Source: an uncultured Clostridia bacterium
GTDB taxonomy: Bacteria > Bacillota > Clostridia > TANB77 > CAG-508
Direction: 5' to 3'
NCBI GenBank assembly: GCA_944392805.1
Contig: CALXXZ010000004.1
Coordinates: 62,001-126,000, forward strand
Length of the DNA: 64,000 bases
Shown: one piece after another, positions 34,520 through 42,486 of the stretch
Layout: each line of letters opens with the position of its first letter
Numbering within the stretch: the stretch's first letter is position 1
Made by a program: the position numbers and the translations under genes
Notes under the pieces: model-generated
What the model was told of the DNA's origin: nothing
Seen by the model: the letters and a program-made list of their open reading frames with translations, nothing else
Databases searched by the model: none

Positions 34520-34548
34520 ATTTTATCATTTCTCAATTTCTTTATCAA
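34520..34548 (-). promoter_or_regulatory. Promoter for mutL
   Basis: Minus-strand TTGATA (34543-34548), 17-base spacer, TAAAAT (34520-34525). Confidence 0.55.
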
Positions 34549-34660
34549 GTATTTTGTAACACTTTTTTTATAAAACCATATTATATATTATCAAAAGAAA
34601 ATCCTAGAGCTTCTACAAAAGCTTTAGCTTAAGAGTTTTTTTGTGAAAGGGGGGTTTTAT

Positions 34661-34777
34661 ATGCCAGAAAATAGAGGTTGTGGTGGATTCGGTTTCGGTG
34701 ATGACTGCTGCTGGATAATCATCTTAATACTTTTAATCTGTTGTTGCTGTGGTGGTAACAGAGGAGGATGTTGCTAA
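34661..34777 (+). CDS. 38-residue Cys/Gly-rich micro-protein
   Basis: The frame follows AAAGGGGGG with good spacing and ends just before a strong terminator. The peptide reads MPENRGCGGFGFGDDCC, then a hydrophobic stretch WIIILILLI, then CCCCGGNRGGCC: nine Cys in 38 residues, clustered on both sides of a short membrane-like segment. Clostridia often carry such Cys-rich micro-proteins, but I know of no assigned function. Monocistronic, on the plus strand between mutL and the VWA gene. Possible roles are a spore-coat or membrane-associated cross-linked protein, or metal binding. Confidence 0.7.
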   Translation: MPENRGCGGFGFGDDCCWIIILILLICCCCGGNRGGCC

Positions 34778-34790
34778 TCCTTTGACATAT

Positions 34791-34821
34791 AAGAAGACCC
34801 CTTAGGGAGTCTTCTTTTTTT
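34791..34821 (+). terminator. Terminator after the Cys-rich micro-gene
   Basis: AAGAAGACCCC / GGGAGTCTTCTT stem (34791-34816) followed by TTTTTT. Confidence 0.85.
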
Positions 34822-34853
34822 ATATAAAAAATTTATATTTTTTTGTAAAAATA

Positions 34854-34882
34854 TTGAGTTTTATCTTTTTTTATATTAGAAT
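34854..34882 (+). promoter_or_regulatory. Putative promoter for the VWA gene
   Basis: TTGAGT (34854-34859), 17-base spacer, TAGAAT (34877-34882). The ATG lies 18 bases later, so the leader is very short. Confidence 0.5.
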
Positions 34883-34900
34883 GATATTGAGGTGTTTAAT

Positions 34901-36289
34901 ATGAAAAAAAGTTTTGCATTAACAATATTTTTGTTAATAATTTTTATGGCAAGCAATGTTTTTGCTGCAACTGTTTCAATGAAAATCGTTGAAGACAATG
35001 TATGTACCATTAAATTAAATGATTCATCATCATTTGAGAAAAAAATCGTAGCTTCTGATTTGACAAATCATCAAGTAACTTTACAATTAAAAATTGATAA
35101 TAATTCAGAAGTTATAATTCCAGAAGGAGAATTAATGCTTGTAATTGATAGTTCAACTAGTATGGATACTGTAGTTTCAGGAACTACAACTAGAAAAGAC
35201 GTACTTTTGAATTCAGCTAATAAATTGGTTGAATCCCTACTAGAAGCAAATAGTACTTCTTTAAAAATAGGTGTTGTAACATTTTCAACAAGTAATGAAA
35301 CTGACCCAGAGTCAGGATATGTTATTACAGGTACAGAAGCAGATGCACAAAAAGTTTGTGATTTTACAAATGATTTAACAACATTACAAAGTAAAATTTC
35401 AGCAATTGAAGGTGTTGGACAATATACAAATTTAGATGCTGGATTAAAACTAGCTAAAAAAAGTTTTACATCAGAAGATAATAATAAATATGTAATTGTT
35501 TTAACTGATGGTTTACCAAATTTAGCAGTTGGTTATAATGATTTAGTTTCTTATAAAGGTTTAACTGATGTAATTAATGAAACAAAATCTACATTAAATT
35601 CTTTATCAGGAATGAATGTTATAACTATGCTTACAGGTATTGATAATGAAGATGCAATTTTCAGACAAGAAGGAGAAAATTCATATACATATGGACAAGT
35701 AATTAAAGAAGTTTTTGGAACTGAAACTGCACCTACTGTAGGTAAATTCTATAATATTGGTGATGATGAAATTGAAGATACCATAACAAATGATATTTAT
35801 CACGATTTATTACCAATTTCAAATTCACTAGAAGATATTACTGTTGTTGATTATTTTCCTCAATATATTGTAGATAATTTTGATATGACTTATGTTGATG
35901 GAATTGATGTTTCAAATGTTTCAGCAACTATAGATCCAGAAACAAATAGCATTACATGGACTTTAGAAAAATTAGAACCTGGACAAACTGCAACAATTCA
36001 ATATAATTTAACTTTAAAAGAAGAATTTAATGAAGAAATTATTGATCAAATTTTAGATACTAATGAAAAGGTTGATATTAATTATAAAGATTTTGATGGT
36101 ACTACAAAAACAGAAACTTCTGAGGTTACTCCAAAAATAAGATTAACAGCTGTACCAGTACCACCAGTAGATGATACTATATCACCTGATCCATTACCTG
36201 ATGCAGGATTACATTTATTATTAATTGGTGGAGTTGCATTAATTGGATTAACAGTGTTCTTTGGATATAAAGCTAGAAAAATTAAATAA
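34901..36289 (+). CDS. Secreted VWA-domain surface protein with LPDAG sorting-like signal
   Basis: 462 residues from the ATG at 34901 (GAGG site; the GTG at 34892 overlaps it). A signal peptide (KKSFALTIFLLIIFMASNVFA) is followed by a von Willebrand A domain with an intact MIDAS, Asp83-x-Ser85-x-Ser87 in LMLVIDSSTSM, and YVIVLTDGLPN. A DUF11/Ig-like segment (ITVVDYFPQYIVDNFDM, SITWTLEKLEPGQTATIQYN) comes next. The C-terminus has LPDAG at residue 432, a hydrophobic helix and RKIK: an LPxTG-like signal with Ala for Thr. It is a likely substrate of the sortase at 1.2 kb, and the layout resembles pilus-tip or adhesin subunits. Monocistronic with its own terminator. Confidence 0.85.
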   Translation: MKKSFALTIFLLIIFMASNVFAATVSMKIVEDNVCTIKLNDSSSFEKKIVASDLTNHQVTLQLKIDNNSEVIIPEGELMLVIDSSTSMDTVVSGTTTRKDVLLNSANKLVESLLEANSTSLKIGVVTFSTSNETDPESGYVITGTEADAQKVCDFTNDLTTLQSKISAIEGVGQYTNLDAGLKLAKKSFTSEDNNKYVIVLTDGLPNLAVGYNDLVSYKGLTDVINETKSTLNSLSGMNVITMLTGIDNEDAIFRQEGENSYTYGQVIKEVFGTETAPTVGKFYNIGDDEIEDTITNDIYHDLLPISNSLEDITVVDYFPQYIVDNFDMTYVDGIDVSNVSATIDPETNSITWTLEKLEPGQTATIQYNLTLKEEFNEEIIDQILDTNEKVDINYKDFDGTTKTETSEVTPKIRLTAVPVPPVDDTISPDPLPDAGLHLLLIGGVALIGLTVFFGYKARKIK

Positions 36290-36293
36290 ATTT

Positions 36294-36326
36294 AAGACTG
36301 ACTTTCAAAAGTCAGTCTTTTTTATT
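36294..36326 (+). terminator. Terminator after the VWA gene
   Basis: AAGACTGACTTT / AAAGTCAGTCTT hairpin followed by TTTTT. Confidence 0.9.
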
Positions 36327-36346
36327 TTATCTTTCATATATATTTA

Positions 36347-37281
36347 TTATTGCCAAAATAATATTGGATATCCATTATTTATATTATTTGTATCTTCTTT
36401 CCATACATTTACTGTTTCACCATCTATTTCTATTTGATTTTGTATTACATCTATAACTTTTGGCATTTGTGATTCAAGCAATTCATATGTTTCTATATTA
36501 CTTATATTAGATGGATTAGAACCTACTCCTTTACTTGATGTTCCTTTTAAAAAATATGCACTTTTTATACTTCCTTCTAATCCGGATGTTCTTCTACCAA
36601 TCTGTCCTGCAATTGCACCCACCTCATAATCTCCTATAATTTTGCCTGAGTTATATACATTACTCAATTTTCCTGTTGAAAGATCTCCACATATTCCTCC
36701 ACTATTATTACTTCCACTTTTTGCTTTATTTACTTCACCTAAATTATAACAAAATTCAATCACATCTTGTCCAGAGACGGAGCTCAAGCCACCAGAACTA
36801 TGTCCTGAAATTCCGCCAATTGCTTGATTTCCTTTTATAATACCTAAATTGTAGCAATATTTTATATCACTTTTATCATCGCATGTCCCTACTATTCCGC
36901 CAACGAAATGATTTCCTATTACATTATTAGTATTGATACAATTTTGTACATTAGTATTACTTATATAACCTACTATTCCTCCAGTATAACTAGTTTTTCC
37001 TACTATTTCCACATTACTATATATATTTTGTATATTTCCATTATCTATATATGCACCTATAGAACCAACATATTCACCACCGCTTATTTTTCCAGTAACT
37101 CCTAGATTTTTCACAATTCCATCTTCTATCACCCCAAACAATCCGATCTTCTCTTCTGAATTTCGTTCTATATATAAATTTTCTAAGTTTTTCCCATTTC
37201 CTTCAAATATACCACTAAAATAGTAATAATTATAATCACTTCCAATTGGATTAAATCCTGTACCTGTTGTTAAAAATTCCT
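36347..37281 (-). pseudogene. C-terminal GLUG-repeat part of a frameshifted prepilin-like gene
   Basis: The continuous frame upstream of the apparent start at 37141 reads PLKEFLTTGTGFNPIGSD, YYYFSGIFEGNGKNLENLYI and EEKIGLFGVIEDGIVKNLGV, which is the normal continuation of the gene at 37282-38292. The body is a string of GLUG-like beta-helix units such as GKTSYTGGIVGYISNTNVQN and GNHFVGGIVGTCDDKSDI. It lacks a start codon with a ribosome site of its own, so it would not be made unless the frame is restored. One missing base near 37287-37292 (GGATTCCG for GGATTTCCG) would explain the break. This could be a true mutation, a phase-variation state or a sequencing error. Confidence 0.75.
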
Positions 37282-38292
37282 TTAACGGAATCCAGTACTA
37301 TCTTCTTTTATTATTCTATTTGTTTTTTCAGATACTTTTGTATTAGGATTACAATATGAAGAATTTGAATTAAAATCTAATGTCCTTTCTAATTTTACAT
37401 ATTTGTCCCTATATTTATTTCCCTCGTTGACACTATTTGAAAAAACAACTAAATCTTCTATACTTTGAATTAAATACGGATTATCCTCTGTTCCATCTCC
37501 AATTATTTCCCATGGTGTTTCATCAGTAACTTCTCCCTCTCCTCTAATAGTGATTTCTTGTTCTGCTGATATTCCTGCTGCATCTGTTACTTTTACAATA
37601 TACTTTCCAGAAGAAGTAACTTTAAAACTATAGTCTGATTGTTTTGCATTCTCTTCTACTGTTATCCAGTCATAACTATCTGATTTTTTATATTTAATAT
37701 TACCTTTTCCAACATATTTAGAAAATTTAATATTTGTAACATTTATATTCCAACCATCTGAAACCTTTTGAAAATCTAATAAGAAAGATACATCTCCTCT
37801 ATTTATATCACCACTAATTCTTTCTTTATCAGGGAATTGATATAAATTACGATACATAATTCCATCATTTTCAAAACCATATCTGCTTATTACATTTCTA
37901 TCTTTTATACTCACAAGATATTCATCATCTAGTCCTGTTATTCCAAGACTTTCTAATGTTTCTTTATCAAAATATCTATAATCATCTGTATTATCAATAT
38001 TAAGAGAATCAAAAATATTATTAATTTCTTCTATATCTAAATTTGTTAAATCTTTTCCAATAGCATTAACTTTATCCATATCTAAAGTTCCATCACTATT
38101 TTTACATTCTTCATATAGTTTATCTACATGTGCTTGCATTATTTCTAACTCTTGTTTAAATCTTGTCAATTTACTTGACTTTATGGTACTTAATCCTGTA
38201 TAAGTTGCTATACTTGCTAATATTAATAACACTATTATAGTTATTGTTAAAGCAATAAGTGTTATACCTTTTTCTCCATTTGTACATCTCAT
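37282..38292 (-). CDS. Prepilin-like protein, N-terminal part of a frameshifted GLUG-repeat gene
   Basis: 336 residues from the ATG at 38292 (GGGAGG site). The prepilin-type leader MRCTNGEKG is followed by ITLIALTITIIVLLILA; Ala replaces the usual Glu at mature position 5, as in the protein at 11.5 kb. A helical stalk, a globular domain and an Ig-like stretch (YIVKVTDAAGISAEQEITI) follow. The segment GDGTEDNPYLIQSIEDLVVF is the usual entry to GLUG repeats, but the frame stops right after GFR, and the repeats continue in another phase downstream. The full product would be about 647 residues. REP element C lies upstream. Confidence 0.75.
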   Translation of the reverse strand: MRCTNGEKGITLIALTITIIVLLILASIATYTGLSTIKSSKLTRFKQELEIMQAHVDKLYEECKNSDGTLDMDKVNAIGKDLTNLDIEEINNIFDSLNIDNTDDYRYFDKETLESLGITGLDDEYLVSIKDRNVISRYGFENDGIMYRNLYQFPDKERISGDINRGDVSFLLDFQKVSDGWNINVTNIKFSKYVGKGNIKYKKSDSYDWITVEENAKQSDYSFKVTSSGKYIVKVTDAAGISAEQEITIRGEGEVTDETPWEIIGDGTEDNPYLIQSIEDLVVFSNSVNEGNKYRDKYVKLERTLDFNSNSSYCNPNTKVSEKTNRIIKEDSTGFR

Positions 38293-38368
38293 ATTTTTAT
38301 CCTCCCTATTTTTCTCACTAATCATATTATATATTATTTTGTTATTATTTGCAATATTTTTTCTAACT

Positions 38369-38589
38369 AAAGGGGACGGTCCTGTTTGGAAGGGGACGGT
38401 CCTCTTTTGTGCACTTTTTATTTATAACTATAAAAAAAGTTTATATATTACTATGGAATAAAGCAAAGACCCCCGACGAAGACCCAGAATATGTTTTTGC
38501 TATGAAATAGTAATATATAAACTTTTTTAAATAAATATATATAATGCACAAAAGAGGACCGTCCCCTTCCAAACAGGACCGTCCCCTTT
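38369..38589. repeat. Interspersed nested palindromic element, copy C (REP/MITE-like)
   Basis: Perfect 45-bp inverted arms (38369-38413 with 38545-38589), each with two GGGGACGGTCC blocks and ending TTTTGTGCA, enclose the conserved inner hairpin. The last bases of the right arm overlap the TAA stop codon of the MreB gene. Copy A at 2985-3205 has the same order, spacing and nearly the same sequence; arm differences (TTTGGAAGGGG here, TTTTGAAAGGG there) are matched on both sides. Confidence 0.9.
38433..38528. ncRNA. Conserved hairpin motif, copy C (candidate structured RNA, orientation unknown)
   Basis: A 22-bp perfect stem (38433-38454 with 38507-38528), inner stem AGCAAA/TTTGCT (38462-38467 with 38496-38501) and a 28-base loop (38468-38495) with GACCCCCGACGAAGACCC. 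The loop is almost identical to copy B. Confidence 0.45.
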
Positions 38590-39589
38590 AGTGCATTTTT
38601 CTTTCTAATGAATCTAAATTATCTAATGCTTTTCCTGTGCCTAAAGCAACACAAGAAACTGCATCATTTGCAATCATAACATTAATACCTGTTTTTTCTT
38701 GAAGAAGCTTATCTAATCCTTCAACCAAGCAACCTCCACCTGTCATATAAATACCTCTATCACTAATATCTGCAGCAAGTTCTGGTGGCGTTTTTTCTAA
38801 GACTGAATGAACTGCATCTACAATCATCATTGCAGGTTCAATTAGAGCTTCCATCATCTCGCTTGAATATACAGTAATAGTTTTTGGTAAACCTGTAGCT
38901 AAATCTCTTCCTCTAATTTCCATATCAACATCTTGAATTTTAGGATATACACAGCCAATATTTATTTTAAGTTCTTCTGCTGTTCTTTCCCCTATCATAA
39001 TATTGTGTTTCTTTTTAATATATTTAACTATAGCCTCATCAAATTTATCTCCTGCAATTTTTAAAGATGTACTTTCTACAGAACCGCCTAAAGATATAAC
39101 TGCAATATCAGTAGTTCCTCCTCCAATATCAACAATCATATTTCCACATGGTTTTGCTATATCAATTCCTGCACCAATAGCTGCTGCAATTGGTTCTTCT
39201 ATTAAAAATACTTTTCTTGACCCTGCTTGTGTTGCAGCATCTATTACTGCTTTTTTCTCTACTTCTGTTACTCTTGATGGAATGCATATCATTGTTCTTG
39301 GTGAAAATAATCCTTTTCCATTAACTTTATTTATAAAATACTTTAACATTTTTTCTGTTACAGTATAGTCAGAAATTACACCTTCTCTTAAAGGTCTTGT
39401 TGCAACTATATTTCCTGGTGTTCTACCTAGCATTCTCCTAGCCTCTTGTCCTACTGCTAAAACTTCTTTTGTATTATTATCTACTGCAACTACTGATGGC
39501 TCTCTTAATACTACACCTTTCCCTTTTACATAAGCAATTACAGTTGCTGTTCCTAAGTCTATTCCAATGTCTTGACCCAAATTAAACAT
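38588..39589 (-). CDS. mreB: Rod-shape determining protein MreB/Mbl
   Basis: 333 residues from the second ATG (39589), which has GGAAGG at proper distance; the first ATG (39598) is too close to it. Actin-like signatures: IGIDLGTATVIAYVKGKGVV (phosphate 1), DIGGGTTDIAVISLGG (phosphate 2), IYMTGGGCLVEGL (adenosine). It forms membrane-bound filaments guiding lateral wall synthesis. Whether it is MreB, Mbl or MreBH cannot be told by eye; mreC/mreD are not adjacent, which favours a Mbl-like paralogue. It ends a cluster of surface-polymer genes, and its stop codon is inside repeat C. Confidence 0.93.
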   Translation of the reverse strand: MFNLGQDIGIDLGTATVIAYVKGKGVVLREPSVVAVDNNTKEVLAVGQEARRMLGRTPGNIVATRPLREGVISDYTVTEKMLKYFINKVNGKGLFSPRTMICIPSRVTEVEKKAVIDAATQAGSRKVFLIEEPIAAAIGAGIDIAKPCGNMIVDIGGGTTDIAVISLGGSVESTSLKIAGDKFDEAIVKYIKKKHNIMIGERTAEELKINIGCVYPKIQDVDMEIRGRDLATGLPKTITVYSSEMMEALIEPAMMIVDAVHSVLEKTPPELAADISDRGIYMTGGGCLVEGLDKLLQEKTGINVMIANDAVSCVALGTGKALDNLDSLERKMH

Positions 39590-39619
39590 TAATATCATTC
39601 CTTCCTAGTTAATAATCTC

Positions 39620-39973
39620 TCACTTCTTCAGATTCATTATAACAACACCTGAAATTATTAGAAGTGCTCCTCCTATTGTATAAACTGAAAATTGTTCTTT
39701 TAAGAAAATTATTGATGCAACTACTATACAAGCTTGTGCTATACCATTACATATTGGTGATATGTAACTTACATTGTCAAACATCATTATTATTCTAGTA
39801 AATAATAAGAAACTTGCTATATAACAAATAAATCCTAATGCACTTATCCAACTTATGCTAAATGCAAATTCTCCTGACCCCATTGTTATTTTTCCAGCAT
39901 TTCCACCTTTTTTCATTAGTATTAGTCCTGCTGATGTTAATATTACATATATTACTATTAATAAAATTCTCAT
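39620..39973 (-). CDS. Small EamA/SMR-type membrane transporter (possible lipid-linked sugar flippase)
   Basis: About 117 residues from the ATG at 39973 (AAGGAG, 7-base spacing); an alternative ATG at 39997 with AAAGGA would add MNIRRKNI. Four membrane helices: ILLIVIYVILTSAGLILMKK, WISALGFICYIASFLLFTRI, VSYISPICNGIAQACIVVAS and YTIGGALLIISGVVIM. This matches the small multidrug resistance / ArnE-like half-transporters. Placed directly after a polyprenyl-phosphate-type glycosyltransferase, it may flip the lipid-linked sugar, as in GtrA/ArnE systems. That role is inferred. Confidence 0.75.
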   Translation of the reverse strand: MRILLIVIYVILTSAGLILMKKGGNAGKITMGSGEFAFSISWISALGFICYIASFLLFTRIIMMFDNVSYISPICNGIAQACIVVASIIFLKEQFSVYTIGGALLIISGVVIMNLKK

Positions 39974-40033
39974 TATATTTTTTCTCCTTATATTCATTTT
40001 TATTCCTTTCTTGGTAAATTTGTATAACATTTT

Positions 40034-40978
40034 TTACAAATTATCTTTTTCTGTTTCTTTTATAATATAAATTGGTCTATTTTTTACTTCTAAATATGTT
40101 TTTGATAGATATTGTCCAATTATTCCAATTGAAAATAATTGAACTCCACTAACAAATACTATAATACATACTAATGATGGCCACCCTGCTGTAGGGTCTC
40201 CATTTACCAATGTACGTACAATAATAAATATTATTGCAACAAATGATAATAAGCAAAATAATATTCCTATTAATGATGATAATATTAATGGTGTAGTTGA
40301 AAATGCTGTTATACCTTCTATCGCATATTTAAACAATTTCCAAAATGACCATTTTGTTTCCCCTGCTACTCTTTCAACATTTTCATATTCTATCCATTTG
40401 GTATCAAATCCAACAAAACTAAACAATCCTTTTGAATATCTATTATATTCTTTTAATGATATTATTGCATCTACTACTTTTCTTTTCATTAGTCTATAAT
40501 CTCTTGCTCCATCTACCATTTCGATTGAAGACATTTTATTTATTATCTTATAAAACATTCTTGCAAAAAAACTTCTAATTGGTGGCTCGCCTTTTCTTGT
40601 TACTCTTCTTGTTCCTACACAATCATAACCTTCATTTTTAATTGTATCATACATTTGTCTTAATAATGATGGTGGATCTTGTAAATCTGCATCCATAAGT
40701 GTTACATAATCACCTTCTGCTGATTCTAATCCTGCAAGCATTGCTGCTTCTTTACCAAAATTTCTTGAAAAAGATATATATCTTACTTTTGAATCTTTTT
40801 CTCTTAATTCTTTTATTTCTTTTAATGTATTATCTTTTGATCCATCATTTACAAATATATATTCAAAATCTGCAACACCATCAAAATCTTGTTTTCTAAC
40901 TCTTTCCATTTCTTCATAAAATAGTGGTAATGCTTGTTCTTCATTATAGCATGATACTATTACTGAAATTTTTTCCAT
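40034..40978 (-). CDS. GT2 polyprenyl-phosphate glycosyltransferase with two C-terminal helices (GtrB/ArnC-like)
   Basis: A 314-residue protein with a GT-A domain: VIVSCYNEEQALPLFYEEME, YIFVNDGSKDNTLKEI, RYISFSRNFGKEAAMLAGLE and the metal motif VTLMDADLQDPP. Then come the KGLFSFVGFDTKWIEYENVE segment and two membrane helices (ILSSLIGILFCLLSFVAIIF, SLVCIIVFVSGVQLFSIGII). It likely moves glucose or a similar sugar to undecaprenyl phosphate for glycosylation of a wall polymer. Downstream is the SMR-type transporter, upstream an LTA-synthase-like enzyme. Confidence 0.9.
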   Translation of the reverse strand: MEKISVIVSCYNEEQALPLFYEEMERVRKQDFDGVADFEYIFVNDGSKDNTLKEIKELREKDSKVRYISFSRNFGKEAAMLAGLESAEGDYVTLMDADLQDPPSLLRQMYDTIKNEGYDCVGTRRVTRKGEPPIRSFFARMFYKIINKMSSIEMVDGARDYRLMKRKVVDAIISLKEYNRYSKGLFSFVGFDTKWIEYENVERVAGETKWSFWKLFKYAIEGITAFSTTPLILSSLIGILFCLLSFVAIIFIIVRTLVNGDPTAGWPSLVCIIVFVSGVQLFSIGIIGQYLSKTYLEVKNRPIYIIKETEKDNL

Positions 40979-40988
40979 ATGCTCCTCC

Positions 40989-42476
40989 TTATTTTGATAC
41001 TAATATATTATTATCATAAAATTTAGAAGTTTTCATTAGTTCATTATTTACTCTATCTAAGCCATATTCTTCTATTAAAGTCTGTTTATCTGAAAACAAA
41101 TTTGTTCCCAGTGCTAGCCTATCTCCTTCTATATGTGCACCTAAAGCACCTAAAGTCGTAGGATATAAATCCATTGTTGAATATAGCCTGTTGTCAGAAT
41201 TTATTGGGTTAACTGCTGGGTTAATAATAAAGTTTAACACAGTTTTTTTATATTCATCACCTTCATCTTGTATAAAGAAGTTTGATTGCATAGTTAAATG
41301 ATCTCCACTTATTACTATTGTTGTATTATCATAAAAATCTTGTTGTTTAATCCATTCTATAAATTCTCCTACATGTTTACTTGAACATGAAATTACATTT
41401 TCATATTGACTTCTCCACTTTTCTTCACAATCCTCACATAAATATCCATCTGCAAAATGTGTATCAGCTGTTAGCATAGTAAAATTGAATGGTTCTTCTT
41501 GTTCTGCTAAATATGTTATTTTTTCTTTAGCAAATTCAAATAATAATTTATCAGTATAACCCCACCATATTTTTTCTGTTACTCTATTTTCTTCCATTGC
41601 TGAAACAAAGTCCCATATTTCATAATTTCCATGTTGAGTAAATAAATTTCTTCTTCCTCCAAATGTTGCATCAGAACCTAATAATAAGAAATTGTGATAT
41701 CCATTATCTTCTAGTATTTCTCCAATACTATAAGCTCCTTCTAAAAACGTGCTATATTCTCCTAATGAATTATCATCTATACTCAATTTTAAAGGAATTC
41801 CTGCTGATTGTGCAGTCATAGCTCCTACTGTCCATGTTGTACCATATAATGTATATGCTCCATTTAATCTATCAGGTGTTGAAAAACTTGTATTTTCTTT
41901 GGCCAGCTGTGTTATTTCTGGTATAAAATCTTTTTCCGCAAGTCCTCCATCTTCTCTAGAATAATATGTTGATTCCATAGATTCTAAATAAATATATATT
42001 AAATTTCTTTTTTGCTCTGGAAACTCTATATTAGTTTCTTTTGGATTTATATATTCTTCTGCTATAAATGTAGAATCATTCATTTGGTTTGCTATATAAT
42101 CTTTTATATCTGTTGCTTGTATTATATCACTTATACTTACTACAAATATTGCCACTGATATACAGCAACTTAATAATATTGTTCTTTTTCCTGATGCATG
42201 ATATTTATCTTCTAATATCCTTAAATCTTTAACTATAGGATATATTAATATAAAAGATATTATTATTGTTGGTATAATTATTCTTAATGTACAATCTTTA
42301 AAAAATTGGAATATTAAATCTGTATTTGTACCTTCCATTGGCACTTTTAAATGAAATATTATTTCATCCATTGATAAATTTCCAAATGTATCATATAACC
42401 ATTGTATTCCTACTGTTGCCGTGAACCCTAATAATATAGAGATTATTATTAGAGTACACATTATCTTTTTTTTCAT
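40989..42476 (-). CDS. LTA synthase / phosphoglycerol transferase-like sulfatase-family protein
   Basis: A 495-residue membrane protein with three N-terminal helices (about 4-24, 66-85, 100-118) and an extracellular sulfatase-fold domain. Motifs: YIYLESMEST with metal ligand Glu165, GTTW with probable nucleophile Thr213 or Thr214, HFADGY, and TIVISGDHL with the metal ligands Asp-His. This is the family of LtaS and OpgB, which transfer glycerol phosphate from phosphatidylglycerol to a polymer. It sits between galE and a GT2 in a polysaccharide cluster. Confidence 0.88.
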   Translation of the reverse strand: MKKKIMCTLIIISILLGFTATVGIQWLYDTFGNLSMDEIIFHLKVPMEGTNTDLIFQFFKDCTLRIIIPTIIISFILIYPIVKDLRILEDKYHASGKRTILLSCCISVAIFVVSISDIIQATDIKDYIANQMNDSTFIAEEYINPKETNIEFPEQKRNLIYIYLESMESTYYSREDGGLAEKDFIPEITQLAKENTSFSTPDRLNGAYTLYGTTWTVGAMTAQSAGIPLKLSIDDNSLGEYSTFLEGAYSIGEILEDNGYHNFLLLGSDATFGGRRNLFTQHGNYEIWDFVSAMEENRVTEKIWWGYTDKLLFEFAKEKITYLAEQEEPFNFTMLTADTHFADGYLCEDCEEKWRSQYENVISCSSKHVGEFIEWIKQQDFYDNTTIVISGDHLTMQSNFFIQDEGDEYKKTVLNFIINPAVNPINSDNRLYSTMDLYPTTLGALGAHIEGDRLALGTNLFSDKQTLIEEYGLDRVNNELMKTSKFYDNNILVSK

Positions 42477-42486
42477 TTTTTGCTCC

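Noticed and set aside
34901..36289. VWA gene as a metal-chelatase or defence-type MoxR/VWA system
   Set aside because: It has a signal peptide and C-terminal anchor and no AAA+ partner nearby.
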